NCBI RefSeq assembly: GCF_010095445.2
Contig: NZ_WFGV02000008.1
Coordinates: 93,167 to 157,166, forward strand
Direction of reading: 5' to 3'
Source: Pseudomonas sp. TNT3
Lineage (GTDB): Bacteria > Pseudomonadota > Gammaproteobacteria > Pseudomonadales > Pseudomonadaceae
Length of the DNA stretch: 64,000 nucleotides
The translations under genes were made by a program, and so were the position numbers. Of the stretch, positions 33,237-40,697 are shown one piece after another. Below the pieces are notes generated by a model. The model saw only the letters and a program-made list of their open reading frames with translations. It ran no database searches and was not told the DNA's origin. Positions within the stretch are counted from its first letter, which is position 1. The number at the start of each line of letters is the position of its first letter.

Positions 33237-33674
33237 CTACAGGTAGTCTTTGAGGTTGAGGTTCATGATCTTGGCAGCCTTCTCCAGCACCGCCATTTCG
33301 GCTGGCTCGATCTCGCCGTCTGCCTCGGCCACGGTGAGCATGAAGTTCAGGACGGTGGCTGCGTCGTCAACGCTGTGGGCCAGGTCCTTCAGTTCCTTCT
33401 CGGCGTTCTGCCGGATGATGCGGGGGCCGCCATCGTTGAAGTCAGCCTTGGCCCGGTCGATGGTGTTGCTCAGCTCGGCGCCGAAGCCTTTCAACGCTGC
33501 CGAGTTGTTGATCAGCTTCTCGATCTTCTCGAGCTCTTCCTTCTCGATGTCACCATCAGCGGAAGCGACGTAGAACACGCCGTAGACCGAAGCCTGCATC
33601 AGGTCGCGGTTGGTCATCACGGCCAGGGCCTGACGGGCTTCGCCTGATTTCTTGCCAAACAGTTTGCCGAACAT
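33237..33674 (-). CDS. TerB-like protein (tellurite resistance B family)
   Basis: About 145 residues from ATG 33674, with AGAGGA upstream. Two helical repeats are seen, each with an acidic metal-binding-like loop: VASADGDIEKEELEKIEK and TVAEADGEIEPAEMAVLEKAA, typical of the TerB fold. The N-terminus is MFGKLFGKKSGEA. TerB-fold proteins sense stress at the membrane in bacteria and occur in phages. As the first gene on the leftward early transcript it takes the place of lambda N, but it is not N-like in sequence. Confidence 0.8.
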   Translation of the reverse strand: MFGKLFGKKSGEARQALAVMTNRDLMQASVYGVFYVASADGDIEKEELEKIEKLINNSAALKGFGAELSNTIDRAKADFNDGGPRIIRQNAEKELKDLAHSVDDAATVLNFMLTVAEADGEIEPAEMAVLEKAAKIMNLNLKDYL

Positions 33675-33696
33675 TGTGAATCCTCTGGGTTGGGTT

Positions 33697-33737
33697 GCAT
33701 CCCGCTGCACCCTGTCGCCAAGGTGCAGAAGTGATGC
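33697..33737 (-). other. Conserved hairpin motif, copy B, in the leader of the TerB-like gene
   Basis: Forward strand: GCATC, CCG, CTGCACC, 10-base loop, GGTGCAG, AAGT, GATGC. Compared with copy A, two base pairs of the inner stem have changed on both sides (C-G to A-T and A-T to C-G), so pairing is kept while sequence differs. It ends 23 bases upstream of the TerB-like start. Confidence 0.65.
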
Positions 33738-33888
33738 TGTCCTTCGCGGCGAACCTTGCGTGCCGAGTTACCGGACACGGAAGCGCGCCGTGTTGCGTTG
33801 TTGTTCCCTGATCGCAATCAGGGTTCGTCTTCAGGCTGTGAAAGAGCGGTGGTGCTGCGCAGTGCATGTAGCTCGCTGCGATGGATGT

Positions 33889-33917
33889 AATTTAGAAAAC
33901 TAAACCAAGATCGTCAA
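33889..33917 (-). promoter_or_regulatory. Leftward early promoter (PL-like) with overlapping operator
   Basis: On the minus strand TTGACG (33912-33917), 17 bases, TAAATT (33889-33894): a near-consensus sigma-70 promoter. An operator-like site TTTAG-AAAA-CTAAA (33891-33904) overlaps the -10 element, so a repressor bound there would block it. It should drive the TerB-like operon. Confidence 0.75.
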
Positions 33918-33924
33918 CAGATAT

Positions 33925-33938
33925 TTTAGATAACTTAA
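33925..33938. promoter_or_regulatory. Operator-like site (left cluster, second)
   Basis: TTTAG-ATAA-CTTAA, one arm imperfect. Same arm spacing as the other sites, placed just upstream of the leftward promoter's -35. Confidence 0.6.
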
Positions 33939-33983
33939 CAAAAAAAGCGGTCCGATAACGCGCTGTGAACTCCCCGTCAAGAC

Positions 33984-34012
33984 TTACGGTTTAGGAAACT
34001 ACACGTTATGCT
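33984..34012 (+). promoter_or_regulatory. Candidate rightward promoter with operator-like site inside
   Basis: TTACGG (33984-33989), 17 bases, TATGCT (34007-34012); the site TTTAG-GAAA-CTACA (33990-34003) fills the spacer. It would drive the 104-residue gene at 34058 under the same repressor. The -35 is weak. Confidence 0.5.
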
Positions 34013-34057
34013 GAGTCAAACCTGTATGGATATACAGCATCTAAAGGAGGGCGGGAC

Positions 34058-34372
34058 ATGGCAAAGAAACAGGCAAAACCGGTGGTACGGCAAGAGATGA
34101 GTGGCATTGAGCGGTTAGGCCTGCGCGTTTCATCAATGATTAATCACCCGTTCGCGCAGGACGTGCGCTGCGTGACGATTCATCGACTCGACACAGATGG
34201 GGACAGGGAGTGGGAAGAGGTGATGGGTCTGCTGTCCGAAACAGACGGCATAGAAATGACCTTTAACGACGACGAATCGGTAACGTTGAAATGGGAAGCG
34301 TCGTCAGAGAACGACCATCAGGTTGAAGTGCACGATGAGTTCATGGCCGTTGAGGAGCTGGCACCATTCTGA
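34058..34372 (+). CDS. Hypothetical phage protein (104 aa)
   Basis: Acidic protein starting MAKKQAKPVVRQEMSGIERLGLRV with a strong AAAGGAGGG ribosome binding site. The body (VRCVTIHRLDTDGDREWEEVMGLLSETDGIEMTFNDDESVTLKW) is beta-rich and resembles small acidic regulators, but I do not recognise the family. It is a single-gene unit reading toward the repressor gene, with a shared terminator between. Its operator-containing promoter means it is probably off in the lysogen. Confidence 0.65.
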   Translation: MAKKQAKPVVRQEMSGIERLGLRVSSMINHPFAQDVRCVTIHRLDTDGDREWEEVMGLLSETDGIEMTFNDDESVTLKWEASSENDHQVEVHDEFMAVEELAPF

Positions 34373-34382
34373 CGGGCATAAA

Positions 34383-34408
34383 AAAGCCCGGCGCGATGTC
34401 CGGGCTTT
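34383..34408. terminator. Bidirectional terminator between the 104-aa gene and the repressor
   Basis: AAAGCCCGG (34383-34391) pairs with CCGGGCTTT (34400-34408), 8-base loop, with a longer A/T run on the left, so it works best for the leftward repressor transcript. Confidence 0.8.
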
Positions 34409-34426
34409 CACGCAGCCAGTAAGGCT

Positions 34427-35257
34427 TTACGCTTTGCGACCATTCCAAATAAACAGGACTTTGGCGTGAATTGTTACGTCGTCAATTCTGGCTGTTTGAT
34501 TTTCGTAGTGCTTGTTGTCCGAGATCAGGCGGTAATTTTCTTCGTCGAGCCGCATAACACGTTTGATGTACAGCTCTTGGTGCCAGGTCATCACATAAAT
34601 GCCCTCGCCAACGAAGTCCTTCACTCCACGATCAACAATCACTAAATCTTTGTCATTTATTGTGCCTTCCATCGACTGGCCCCAGCCCGTGATCATGGCG
34701 AGCGCGCTTGCAGCGGTGTAGGTGACGCCTTTCTCCCGCAATATTTCCTCGCGCACTACCAGGTTGCGGACGGCCTCGTTGTACTCCGGCGGAACTTGGC
34801 CGTGGCCCATGGCCGCGCGAATGTCGTATTGCGGAATGAGAATCTCATCATTGGTCGGCCGGAGCGCGGCGTAATTTCCTGGTAAATGTTGCTGGCCGTT
34901 AGCAATAGGGCTGTCGGCCTCGGCCGCTGCCGCAAGTACCATTTCCCGAGCCTTGTCTGAAAGGTTCTTGCCAGCCTTTGTCGCGAGCATGTGAGCCACC
35001 AATTCAGCGCTCGTAGAGCCAGCCTTCGGGCCGTCCAAAGATGCTGCATCTCCTGGTGAGCCCGTTCCTTCTGAAAGCCAATCAGGCGAGCACTCCAACG
35101 CTTTCGCCAGTGCAAGAAGGTTTTTCCCTTTTGCTCCATTGGTACCGGACACCCAAAAGCTGACTGTCGCCTTCGATACGCCTGTCAGTTTGCTGATGTC
35201 TGTAGCGCTGAGGTTCAGCTCCCTCATGCGCGCAGTGACGCGATCTTTGAATTCCAT
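34427..35257 (-). CDS. cI: CI-like phage repressor (helix-turn-helix plus S24 peptidase)
   Basis: 276 residues from ATG 35257. The N-terminal helix-turn-helix is clear (LSATDISKLTGVSKATVSFWVSG). A linker follows, then a LexA-type domain with catalytic Ser195 in GQSMEGTI and Lys232 in LYIKRV; the likely self-cleavage point is in the AAMGHG segment (about 148-153). It keeps the prophage silent and is cut after RecA activation. An operator-like site lies just before the start codon, which has no ribosome binding site; with a promoter TTAACA-17-TAAACA on the minus strand the leader would be very short, as for lambda cI. Confidence 0.93.
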   Translation of the reverse strand: MEFKDRVTARMRELNLSATDISKLTGVSKATVSFWVSGTNGAKGKNLLALAKALECSPDWLSEGTGSPGDAASLDGPKAGSTSAELVAHMLATKAGKNLSDKAREMVLAAAAEADSPIANGQQHLPGNYAALRPTNDEILIPQYDIRAAMGHGQVPPEYNEAVRNLVVREEILREKGVTYTAASALAMITGWGQSMEGTINDKDLVIVDRGVKDFVGEGIYVMTWHQELYIKRVMRLDEENYRLISDNKHYENQTARIDDVTIHAKVLFIWNGRKA

Positions 35258-35258
35258 A

Positions 35259-35272
35259 TTTAGGATTCTAAA
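35259..35272. promoter_or_regulatory. Operator-like site next to the repressor start
   Basis: TTTAG-GATT-CTAAA, two bases from the repressor ATG; best placed for negative autoregulation, like lambda OR3. Confidence 0.7.
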
Positions 35273-35282
35273 CATTTCGCTG

Positions 35283-35321
35283 TTTAGATAACTTGCCTTG
35301 TATTGTTAAGAACTCTAAACT
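35283..35321 (+). promoter_or_regulatory. Rightward early promoter (PR-like) with two operator-like sites
   Basis: TTGCCT (35293-35298), 17 bases, TAAACT (35316-35321). Sites TTTAG-ATAA-CTTGC (35283-35296) and TTAAG-AACT-CTAAA (35306-35319) overlap the -35 and the -10. Spacing between the three right-cluster sites is 24 and 23 bases. It drives the Cro-like gene and beyond. Confidence 0.75.
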
Positions 35322-35347
35322 CAGCGTAGACGATGGAGACGAGCCCC

Positions 35348-35557
35348 ATGACCTACGACGAAGCCCTGAAACATTTTGGCACTGGCCGCGCTATCGGTGA
35401 CGCGCTTCGCGTGACTGGTAGCCGGGTATCGCAGTGCCGGACCGCGGGCGGGTTTTCCTACCCGATGCAATGCGTTTTGGAAAAAGAGTCGCGCGGTGCA
35501 TTGGTCGCTCGGCGGGATGACGATCCGGCACAGGTGCTCGGCAACTCTGCGGCCTGA
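35348..35557 (+). CDS. cro: Cro-like regulator
   Basis: 69 residues: MTYDEALKHFGTGRAIGDALRVTGSRVSQCRTAGGF is the short helix-turn-helix seen in Cro/YdaS-type proteins. It is first on the rightward early transcript and divergent from the repressor, the position of cro. ATG 35348 has GGAGACGA just upstream; ATG 35333 has none. It should compete with the repressor for the TTTAG-N4-CTAAA sites. Confidence 0.85.
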   Translation: MTYDEALKHFGTGRAIGDALRVTGSRVSQCRTAGGFSYPMQCVLEKESRGALVARRDDDPAQVLGNSAA

Positions 35558-35623
35558 ACCGCTGAACAAATAATCGCCCAAGCACCCCTGGGGCACCACG
35601 GAAACAAATTTGAGGTTTTACGA

Positions 35624-36046
35624 ATGGAAGATTTCTTGAGGGCATGCCACACCACCATCAAGGAAAGCGGGGCAGAGGAGCTAGCGGGGAAAATGTGCAT
35701 GGCGCATGTAAGCCTGCTTCAGCGCTCGAACCCGGATAACGCCGGGCACCATCTGACCATCGAGCATCTGTTCGGCGTTCTGCTCCACACCAAGGACATG
35801 CGACCACTGATTGCTCTCGCTGACCAATTCGGTTTTGAGTTGATCGCGAAAGTGGCACCGGCACCGAAGGCTTTGACGACCTCGCTCATTCACGTGGGCA
35901 AAGAAGTCGCGGATCTGACTATCGCTATCCATGAAGCACTGGACGACAGCCACGTATCGAGCTCTGAGAAATTCGAGATCCTCACGGAGATCACGCACGT
36001 CCGCGAAAGCCTGGCGGAGCTGGAAAGCTCGGTGAAGGCAGCCTGA
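35624..36046 (+). CDS. CII-family phage regulator
   Basis: 140 residues matching the phage regulatory CII family of Pseudomonas and P2-like phages: the N-terminal helical part (MEDFLRACHTTIKESGAEELAGKM), TIEHLFGVLLHTKDMRPLIALADQFGFEL in the middle and a helical end (EILTEITHVRESLAELESS). Expected to activate lysogeny genes, although the fold differs from lambda CII. It follows cro after 66 bases and ends at a terminator. Family assignment is from pattern memory. Confidence 0.75.
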   Translation: MEDFLRACHTTIKESGAEELAGKMCMAHVSLLQRSNPDNAGHHLTIEHLFGVLLHTKDMRPLIALADQFGFELIAKVAPAPKALTTSLIHVGKEVADLTIAIHEALDDSHVSSSEKFEILTEITHVRESLAELESSVKAA

Positions 36047-36062
36047 ATCGCAGGCACAAAAA

Positions 36063-36086
36063 AGCCGGGCTGCAACCCGGCTCTTT
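36063..36086 (+). terminator. Intrinsic terminator after the CII-like gene
   Basis: AGCCGGG (36063-36069) pairs with CCCGGCT (36076-36082), loop CTGCAA, then CTTT. It separates the regulator genes from the replication genes, like lambda tR1. Confidence 0.7.
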
Positions 36087-36116
36087 CAACAACTTGTAAA
36101 ACACTGTGGGGCCATT

Positions 36117-36857
36117 ATGAACATCAACACTGCTCCAGGCAATACCCGCAATGTCGCGACATTTTTCGGTCAACCTGAAAACGTGTCGCGACACTCTATG
36201 TCATCCCGCGAAATTGCCGAACTGACTGGCAGCACGCACGACAACGTTCTGAAAACCGTCCGGGCGTTGGTTTCTAAGGGTGTCGTTTCTTCAAACGACA
36301 CCCCCTACATCCACCCGCAGAACGGTCAGGTCTATCGCGAATTTCTGCTTTCACAACGTGACACCCTGGTGGTGGTCTCGGGCTACAGCGTCGAGCTGCG
36401 CGCCCGAATCATCGACCGGTGGCAGGAGCTTGAGGTGAGGGGGGACCTATTCCAGATTCCCGCAACCTATGCAGAGGCGCTACAAGCAGCTGCTGATCAG
36501 GCGAAGGAAAACCAGTCGCTTCGCTTGGTAATCCTGGACCAAGAGCCGAAGGTGGCTGCCATCAAGCGACTGGCCTCGGCTGGCGGTGCGATCTGTATCA
36601 GTGATGCAGCCAAACAGCTACAGGTGCCGCCATCCAAGCTGTTCAAACTCATGAGTGCGCGCCGGTGGATATTTCAGCGTGGTGGCTCGAAGCGTTGGAC
36701 CGCCTATCAACCGCAGATCAACCGCGGCTACCTGGTGCACAAGGTCACGGCACTGACGCCGGACGAGCAAACCGGTGCGGACCGTGCTGCGTTTCAACCC
36801 CTCGTGACCCCCAAAGGGCTCACCCGACTGGCCGAGCTTCTGCAGGAGGCGACTTAA
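36117..36857 (+). CDS. Phage antirepressor (Rha-like N-terminus, KilAC C-terminus)
   Basis: 246 residues. The N-terminal part (MSSREIAELTGSTHDNVLKTVRAL, YREFLLSQRDTLVVVSGYSVELRARIIDRWQELE) is the Rha regulatory domain. The C-terminal half (KEDQ-rich helix, then AICISDAAKQLQVPPSKLFKLMSARRWIF and GYLVHKV) is the KilAC/ANT DNA-binding domain. Such proteins counter repressors or steer the lytic programme. It is the first gene after the terminator and its stop overlaps the next start (TAATG). Confidence 0.9.
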   Translation: MNINTAPGNTRNVATFFGQPENVSRHSMSSREIAELTGSTHDNVLKTVRALVSKGVVSSNDTPYIHPQNGQVYREFLLSQRDTLVVVSGYSVELRARIIDRWQELEVRGDLFQIPATYAEALQAAADQAKENQSLRLVILDQEPKVAAIKRLASAGGAICISDAAKQLQVPPSKLFKLMSARRWIFQRGGSKRWTAYQPQINRGYLVHKVTALTPDEQTGADRAAFQPLVTPKGLTRLAELLQEAT

Positions 36858-37606
36858 TGGCCGGTGACTGGATCAAATTCGAACTTACCACCCTGGATAA
36901 GCCCGAGGTATGTCAGATCGCGGACCTGGCGGACATCGACCCTGACGCTGTCGTCGGAAAGCTCATGCGTGTGTGGGGCTGGTTCGACCAGCAAACCGAA
37001 AACGGTAACGCTCCGAGCGTTAGTAAAAAGTTACTGGATCGTCTGGTCGGCGTTATCGGTTTCTGCGAGCACATGAAGTCGGTCTCGTGGATGGTCGAAC
37101 TCGACGGTGTGATCAGTCTTCCGCATTTCGACCGTCACAATGGCAAGACCGCTAAAAACAGGCTTCTAACGGCAAAGCGCGTTGCAAATCACAAGGCAAG
37201 TATCGGTAAGAGTAACGCTGCGAACGTTAGCGGCGCGTTACCTAAAGAAGATGTAGAGAAGAATAAAGAACCTCCCTCTGCGCAGCAGCCCGTTGATCCT
37301 CGCATGCCCAGCGAAATGACCCTCGATTGGGTTCCGGATGCCACGCTGCTGAAAACTTATGCCTTGCACCGCGGGCTATCGCTCGATCTGTTCACCGAGG
37401 GCGTTCGCGTCGCATTCACTGCTCACTACGAACCCCAGCACCAGGTCAACACTCAGGCGGAATGGGTGGGTATGTTGGTCAAGTGGGTGAACAACGACAA
37501 AGCCAGGGCCGCAGCCTCGAATGTGAAGCAGTTTCCCCAGCGCCCGGCAGCGGGACCGGACTTCGATGATCGTGGTTGGGGTGATGATATGGGCGGTGCC
37601 CTATGA
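36857..37606 (+). CDS. Phage replication protein with DnaT-like C-terminal domain
   Basis: 249 residues. The N-terminus (MAGDWIKFELTTLDKPEVCQIAD, VVGKLMRVWGWFDQQTENG) is a winged-helix-like domain common in phage replication proteins; a variable linker follows. The C-terminal DnaT-type domain reads LDWVPDATLLKTYALHRGL, VAFTAHYEPQHQVNTQAEWVGMLVKWV. It likely plays the lambda O role, marking the origin and passing the helicase loader. A longer frame from 36665 is rejected because it runs inside the antirepressor gene. It overlaps the P-like gene by 4 bases. Confidence 0.85.
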   Translation: MAGDWIKFELTTLDKPEVCQIADLADIDPDAVVGKLMRVWGWFDQQTENGNAPSVSKKLLDRLVGVIGFCEHMKSVSWMVELDGVISLPHFDRHNGKTAKNRLLTAKRVANHKASIGKSNAANVSGALPKEDVEKNKEPPSAQQPVDPRMPSEMTLDWVPDATLLKTYALHRGLSLDLFTEGVRVAFTAHYEPQHQVNTQAEWVGMLVKWVNNDKARAAASNVKQFPQRPAAGPDFDDRGWGDDMGGAL

Positions 37607-38397
37607 GCCAGCCGAAGGCACCGATGAGCGCTGCGAAATTGCTGGACGCTGCGGGCGCAAAAACCGATATCCGAAACGCGATGGGTTCATATCAACCGCC
37701 TGCGCTTCCGTCCATCCCGAAGACCCTACCGCCCGGCACTGTCGATGTCGTCAACGCACTGTTCAAAGAGCTGCAGGCCATCTTTCCGGCTTGGAAACAG
37801 GCTTGGCCGAACGATGACGCGTTGCGAGCGGCAAAGCGTAGCTGGACCAAGGCGTTCATCGTCGCAGGTATCAATCAGATCGAGCAGATCCGTTTCGGCA
37901 TTGAGCGATGCCGGGCTCTGGGAACGGATTTCATGCCGAGCGTGGGCAAGTTCGTCTCGCTGTGCCAGCCAACACCGGAAATGCTCGGTATTCCTTCGCA
38001 CGACAAAGCTTTTCGTGAGGCCTTGCTGAACCTGCATCCGGCACGAATCACCTCGCGGGAGTGGTCGCATCCCGCCGTGCGTCACGCAGCACTCCAGTGC
38101 GAGATGCATAACCTCACTGACCTGATCTCGGAGAAAGCCAGCAAGGTTTTCGACAGGGCATACGACATCACAATCCGCATGTTGATGACCGGTCAGCCCT
38201 TGGAGGATATCGCCGTCGGCATCGGTCACGACTCACAGAAACCTGAGTCGCAGCTTGCGCAGGAATATGGCGATGCGCGTTTCCTAGCGACGCTGGCTCG
38301 TCAGTCGATTCCTGCAAATGGTCAGGAGGCTCGGCAGCAGCTAATGGGGCGTTTCGGGAAACGCAAAACCGCGCTCGAGGCCCGTCCATATGGCTGA
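37603..38397 (+). CDS. Lambda P-like replication protein (helicase loader)
   Basis: 264 residues, similar to phage lambda replication protein P: LFKELQAIFPAWKQAWPND, RSWTKAFIVAGINQIEQIRFGIERCR and SVGKFVSLCQPTPEMLGIPS. P recruits host DnaB helicase to the O-origin complex. It follows the DnaT-like gene with a 4-base overlap (ATGA type), so the pair corresponds to lambda O-P. Its 3' end overlaps the next small gene by 8 bases. Confidence 0.88.
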   Translation: MSQPKAPMSAAKLLDAAGAKTDIRNAMGSYQPPALPSIPKTLPPGTVDVVNALFKELQAIFPAWKQAWPNDDALRAAKRSWTKAFIVAGINQIEQIRFGIERCRALGTDFMPSVGKFVSLCQPTPEMLGIPSHDKAFREALLNLHPARITSREWSHPAVRHAALQCEMHNLTDLISEKASKVFDRAYDITIRMLMTGQPLEDIAVGIGHDSQKPESQLAQEYGDARFLATLARQSIPANGQEARQQLMGRFGKRKTALEARPYG

Positions 38398-38593
38398 TTC
38401 CCGTATTGCGCCAACCAATCCTGCCGAGTACCGCTTCGCCGTGCACAGCTGCGGTTACAAGTGGGACCTCACTGATAAACCCGATCGCGCTGTGGCCCTT
38501 TTCGAACATAGCGCCGTGGCAAAGAGATTCGGCGTCCTGATGTGGCCGGACACTTTCGAAGTCATTGATCTAATCACCGGGGAAAAGGTATGA
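38390..38593 (+). CDS. Hypothetical phage protein (67 aa)
   Basis: MADSRIAPTNPAEYRFAVHSCGYKW, then FEHSAVAKRFGVLMWPDTFEVIDLITGEKV: a compact soluble domain without known motif. It overlaps the P-like gene and the next small membrane gene, so it is embedded in the replication operon. Function unknown. Confidence 0.65.
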   Translation: MADSRIAPTNPAEYRFAVHSCGYKWDLTDKPDRAVALFEHSAVAKRFGVLMWPDTFEVIDLITGEKV

Positions 38594-38721
38594 GCGCCTT
38601 CCTGAACGGCATCCTGATTCACCTGTTCATCGGTTTCATGTTGGTTGCCGCCGGCGGCGTTCTATGGGGAATCCGCCGTCTTGAGCGCCGGGCCCGCATC
38701 GCACGAGGTAATCACGAATGA
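38590..38721 (+). CDS. Small membrane protein (43 aa)
   Basis: MSAFLNGILIHLFIGFMLVAAGGVLWG, then a basic tail RRLERRARIARGNHE: one transmembrane helix with a positively charged cytoplasmic end. Both ends overlap the neighbouring genes by 4 bases (ATGA type), good evidence of translation. Function unknown. Confidence 0.65.
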   Translation: MSAFLNGILIHLFIGFMLVAAGGVLWGIRRLERRARIARGNHE

Positions 38722-39146
38722 AGGCGGTCACCATGAAGCTTTTCAAATCGAAGGCCCCGCGCGCCAAATCTGTGGACCGTGAGGGCCAGGAGCAGGCCGC
38801 ACTACTGTCCGAGATCGAGCTGCGCTATCCGCAGGTTTTTGAACTGATCTACCACGTGCCGAACGGTGGTCACCGTCACAAGCTGGTGGCGATGAAGTTG
38901 AAGCAGCAGGGTGTGAAGGCCGGTATTCCTGACCTGGTGCTGCCGATGGCTCGCGGCGGGTTCTTCGGGTTGTACATCGAATTCAAGGCCACGGTTGATC
39001 CCGCAGCGGTATCGGCGAGCCAGGCGGCCTGTATTCGTCGACTGAACGAGCAGGGATATCTGGCTGTGGTGTGCCGTGGGCACTTCGATGCGATGGAGCA
39101 GATTCGCGCTTACCTTCGACTCGCTCCTACAGTGGTGGCCGCATGA
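38718..39146 (+). CDS. VRR-NUC domain nuclease
   Basis: 142 residues. The PD-(D/E)xK-type VRR-NUC core is visible: EGQEQAALLSEIELRYP, HVPNGGHRHK, then GIPDLVLP and LYIEFKA (Asp, Glu, Lys). The fold is found in phage junction-type or structure-specific nucleases and in FAN1. In this position, among replication genes, it probably resolves branched DNA (the role of lambda Rap or RusA). Overlaps both neighbours by 4 bases. Confidence 0.88.
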   Translation: MKAVTMKLFKSKAPRAKSVDREGQEQAALLSEIELRYPQVFELIYHVPNGGHRHKLVAMKLKQQGVKAGIPDLVLPMARGGFFGLYIEFKATVDPAAVSASQAACIRRLNEQGYLAVVCRGHFDAMEQIRAYLRLAPTVVAA

Positions 39147-39418
39147 GCGATAAATTTAAGCCGGGCGATCTGGCGCTGACTCTCACTTCGAAGTACGGGT
39201 TTCCCTCAATGGCGCAGGTGGAGCTCATCATTTTCCTGCTCAAGGATCAGAAGGCCGAGCAGCCTCACGGCGAGCTCTGGACTGCGCCGCATGACGGATG
39301 GGTTGTTGGGCGCAAACAAGAGGCCAGGGGTTACGGCTTCTTCATGCCTTCACAGCTAATGCCCCTGCGCGGTGACTTCGCTCCTACAGGGCAAAAATCC
39401 AAGGCGGTACCAGCATGA
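39143..39418 (+). CDS. Hypothetical phage protein (91 aa)
   Basis: MSDKFKPGDLALTLTSKYGFPSMAQVELIIFLLK begins with a small beta-barrel-like pattern (KPGDLAL), followed by WTAPHDGWVVGRKQ and MPSQLMPLRGD. The pattern resembles short SH3-like phage proteins, but no function can be assigned. Overlaps both neighbours by 4 bases. Confidence 0.65.
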   Translation: MSDKFKPGDLALTLTSKYGFPSMAQVELIIFLLKDQKAEQPHGELWTAPHDGWVVGRKQEARGYGFFMPSQLMPLRGDFAPTGQKSKAVPA

Positions 39419-40695
39419 CAAGCGCCGCCGTGAAGATCACCGATGCCGAAATCAAGCGGCAGGCCGCCGGCGCCGTACGCGACCTGCGCGACATCGAAAA
39501 CCGTGGCCTGTATCTGCGATTCACCCGCGATCGCGCCCGGGCGTCGTGGTACCTGGTGCGCAAGGGCAAATGGAACCTTGTTGGCAGTTTCCCTGACCTG
39601 AGTGCAAAGCAGGTCGTCGCGGCCTTGCCAGGCATTCGTCTGCGCCTCGATGCCGGTACCGGTTCCAATCTTTCGAAGTGGGTCACCACTGGCGAGTTGC
39701 TGGACTGGTATGCCGACCGGATGGCCCGCGATCGTAGCCTGTCGACCAAGCGCAAGAAGACCGGCGCTTCGCTGATCAAGTGCCACCTCAAGCCGCTTCT
39801 GGGGGCCGTGCCACTGGCCTCAATTGACAAGGCCACCCTGGACGATCAATTCATGTGGCCCGCACAAGAAGCCATCGGTATTGACTACGTGCGATCAGCC
39901 TTCCAGCTGCTGGCCCTGGCATTCCGTCAGGCGTTCAAGCTTCGGCTGATCGCGACCAACCCGATGAAGGACGTCAAGTTCAGCGACTTCTCCAAGGCTA
40001 AGGTCGGGATCAAGCCGTCACGGCTGCGCGGTACCCAGCTGCAGGATCTGATTGCCCGCCTGCTTGACGCAATCGACAGTGACCCGGCAGACGGCCTGCT
40101 GGCACTGATGATGCTCTGCCATGGCACTCGCATCGGCGAAACCCGGCAAGCCCGCTGGGCCCATATCAGCCTGGCAGAGCGGGAGTGGTTCATTCCAGCC
40201 GAGCACACCAAGACTGGCGTCGAGCACCACCTGCCGTTGACCGAGCAAGTGCGTCAGTTGCTGATCAGCTATCGCGACATTCAGCGGGCTGGCGGGTATG
40301 ACGGGCAATTCCTGTTCCCGTCTCGCAGTGGCAATGCACTCAGTGAGGGCCAGGCCAGTGCCGTATTCGTGCGGCTGGGGCAGGGCGAGTGGACCAGTCA
40401 CGACCTGCGCAAGGTAGCCCGTACCGGCTGGGCAGATATCGGCATCGACCACTTGATCGGTGAGCTGCTGATCAACCATGCCATGGGTCACAACGTGAAG
40501 GTGTACATCCAGTCGGACGTGATGAGCCGCAAGCGTGATGCCCTTGAGAAGTGGCACGCGCATCTAGATTCAAAGGGCCTTGACCGCATTCAGACATTGA
40601 CCGGCTTTAGATCGGGAGATTCTGGTAATGCGCTGGAAGCCACGGGCCACAAGGCCTGCGAGGCCATTCAAGAATCAACCATAGGCGAGGTTTAA
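39415..40695 (+). CDS. Second prophage tyrosine recombinase, internal
   Basis: 426 residues with an N-terminal arm-binding region (VRDLRDIENRGLYLRFTRDR, KWNLVGSFPDLSAKQV) and a full catalytic set: Arg in CHGTRIGETRQARW, His-x2-Arg in SHDLRKVARTGW, His in INHAMGHNVKVY and Tyr in KVYIQS. It sits inside the replication/late-control operon and overlaps its neighbour, so it is a stable part of the phage, not an end-located integrase. It may resolve replication intermediates or act as a regulator. No nearby duplicate site was found. Confidence 0.85.
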   Translation: MTSAAVKITDAEIKRQAAGAVRDLRDIENRGLYLRFTRDRARASWYLVRKGKWNLVGSFPDLSAKQVVAALPGIRLRLDAGTGSNLSKWVTTGELLDWYADRMARDRSLSTKRKKTGASLIKCHLKPLLGAVPLASIDKATLDDQFMWPAQEAIGIDYVRSAFQLLALAFRQAFKLRLIATNPMKDVKFSDFSKAKVGIKPSRLRGTQLQDLIARLLDAIDSDPADGLLALMMLCHGTRIGETRQARWAHISLAEREWFIPAEHTKTGVEHHLPLTEQVRQLLISYRDIQRAGGYDGQFLFPSRSGNALSEGQASAVFVRLGQGEWTSHDLRKVARTGWADIGIDHLIGELLINHAMGHNVKVYIQSDVMSRKRDALEKWHAHLDSKGLDRIQTLTGFRSGDSGNALEATGHKACEAIQESTIGEV

Positions 40696-40697
40696 AA

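Larger units (their letters stand above)
33738..34057. other. Divergent early control region (left operator)
   Basis: 320 bases between the leftward TerB-like gene and the rightward 104-residue gene. Contains the leftward promoter, three operator-like sites, a candidate rightward promoter, and a small hairpin CTGTAT/ATACAG (34022-34037) followed by AAAGGAGGG before the 34058 gene. The part from 33738 to 33888 shows nothing else recognisable. Confidence 0.7.

Noticed and set aside
36665..36856. 64-codon N-terminal extension of the DnaT-like protein
   Set aside because: It runs inside the antirepressor gene in another frame; the TAATG overlap at 36857 with AGGAGG upstream is a normal start.
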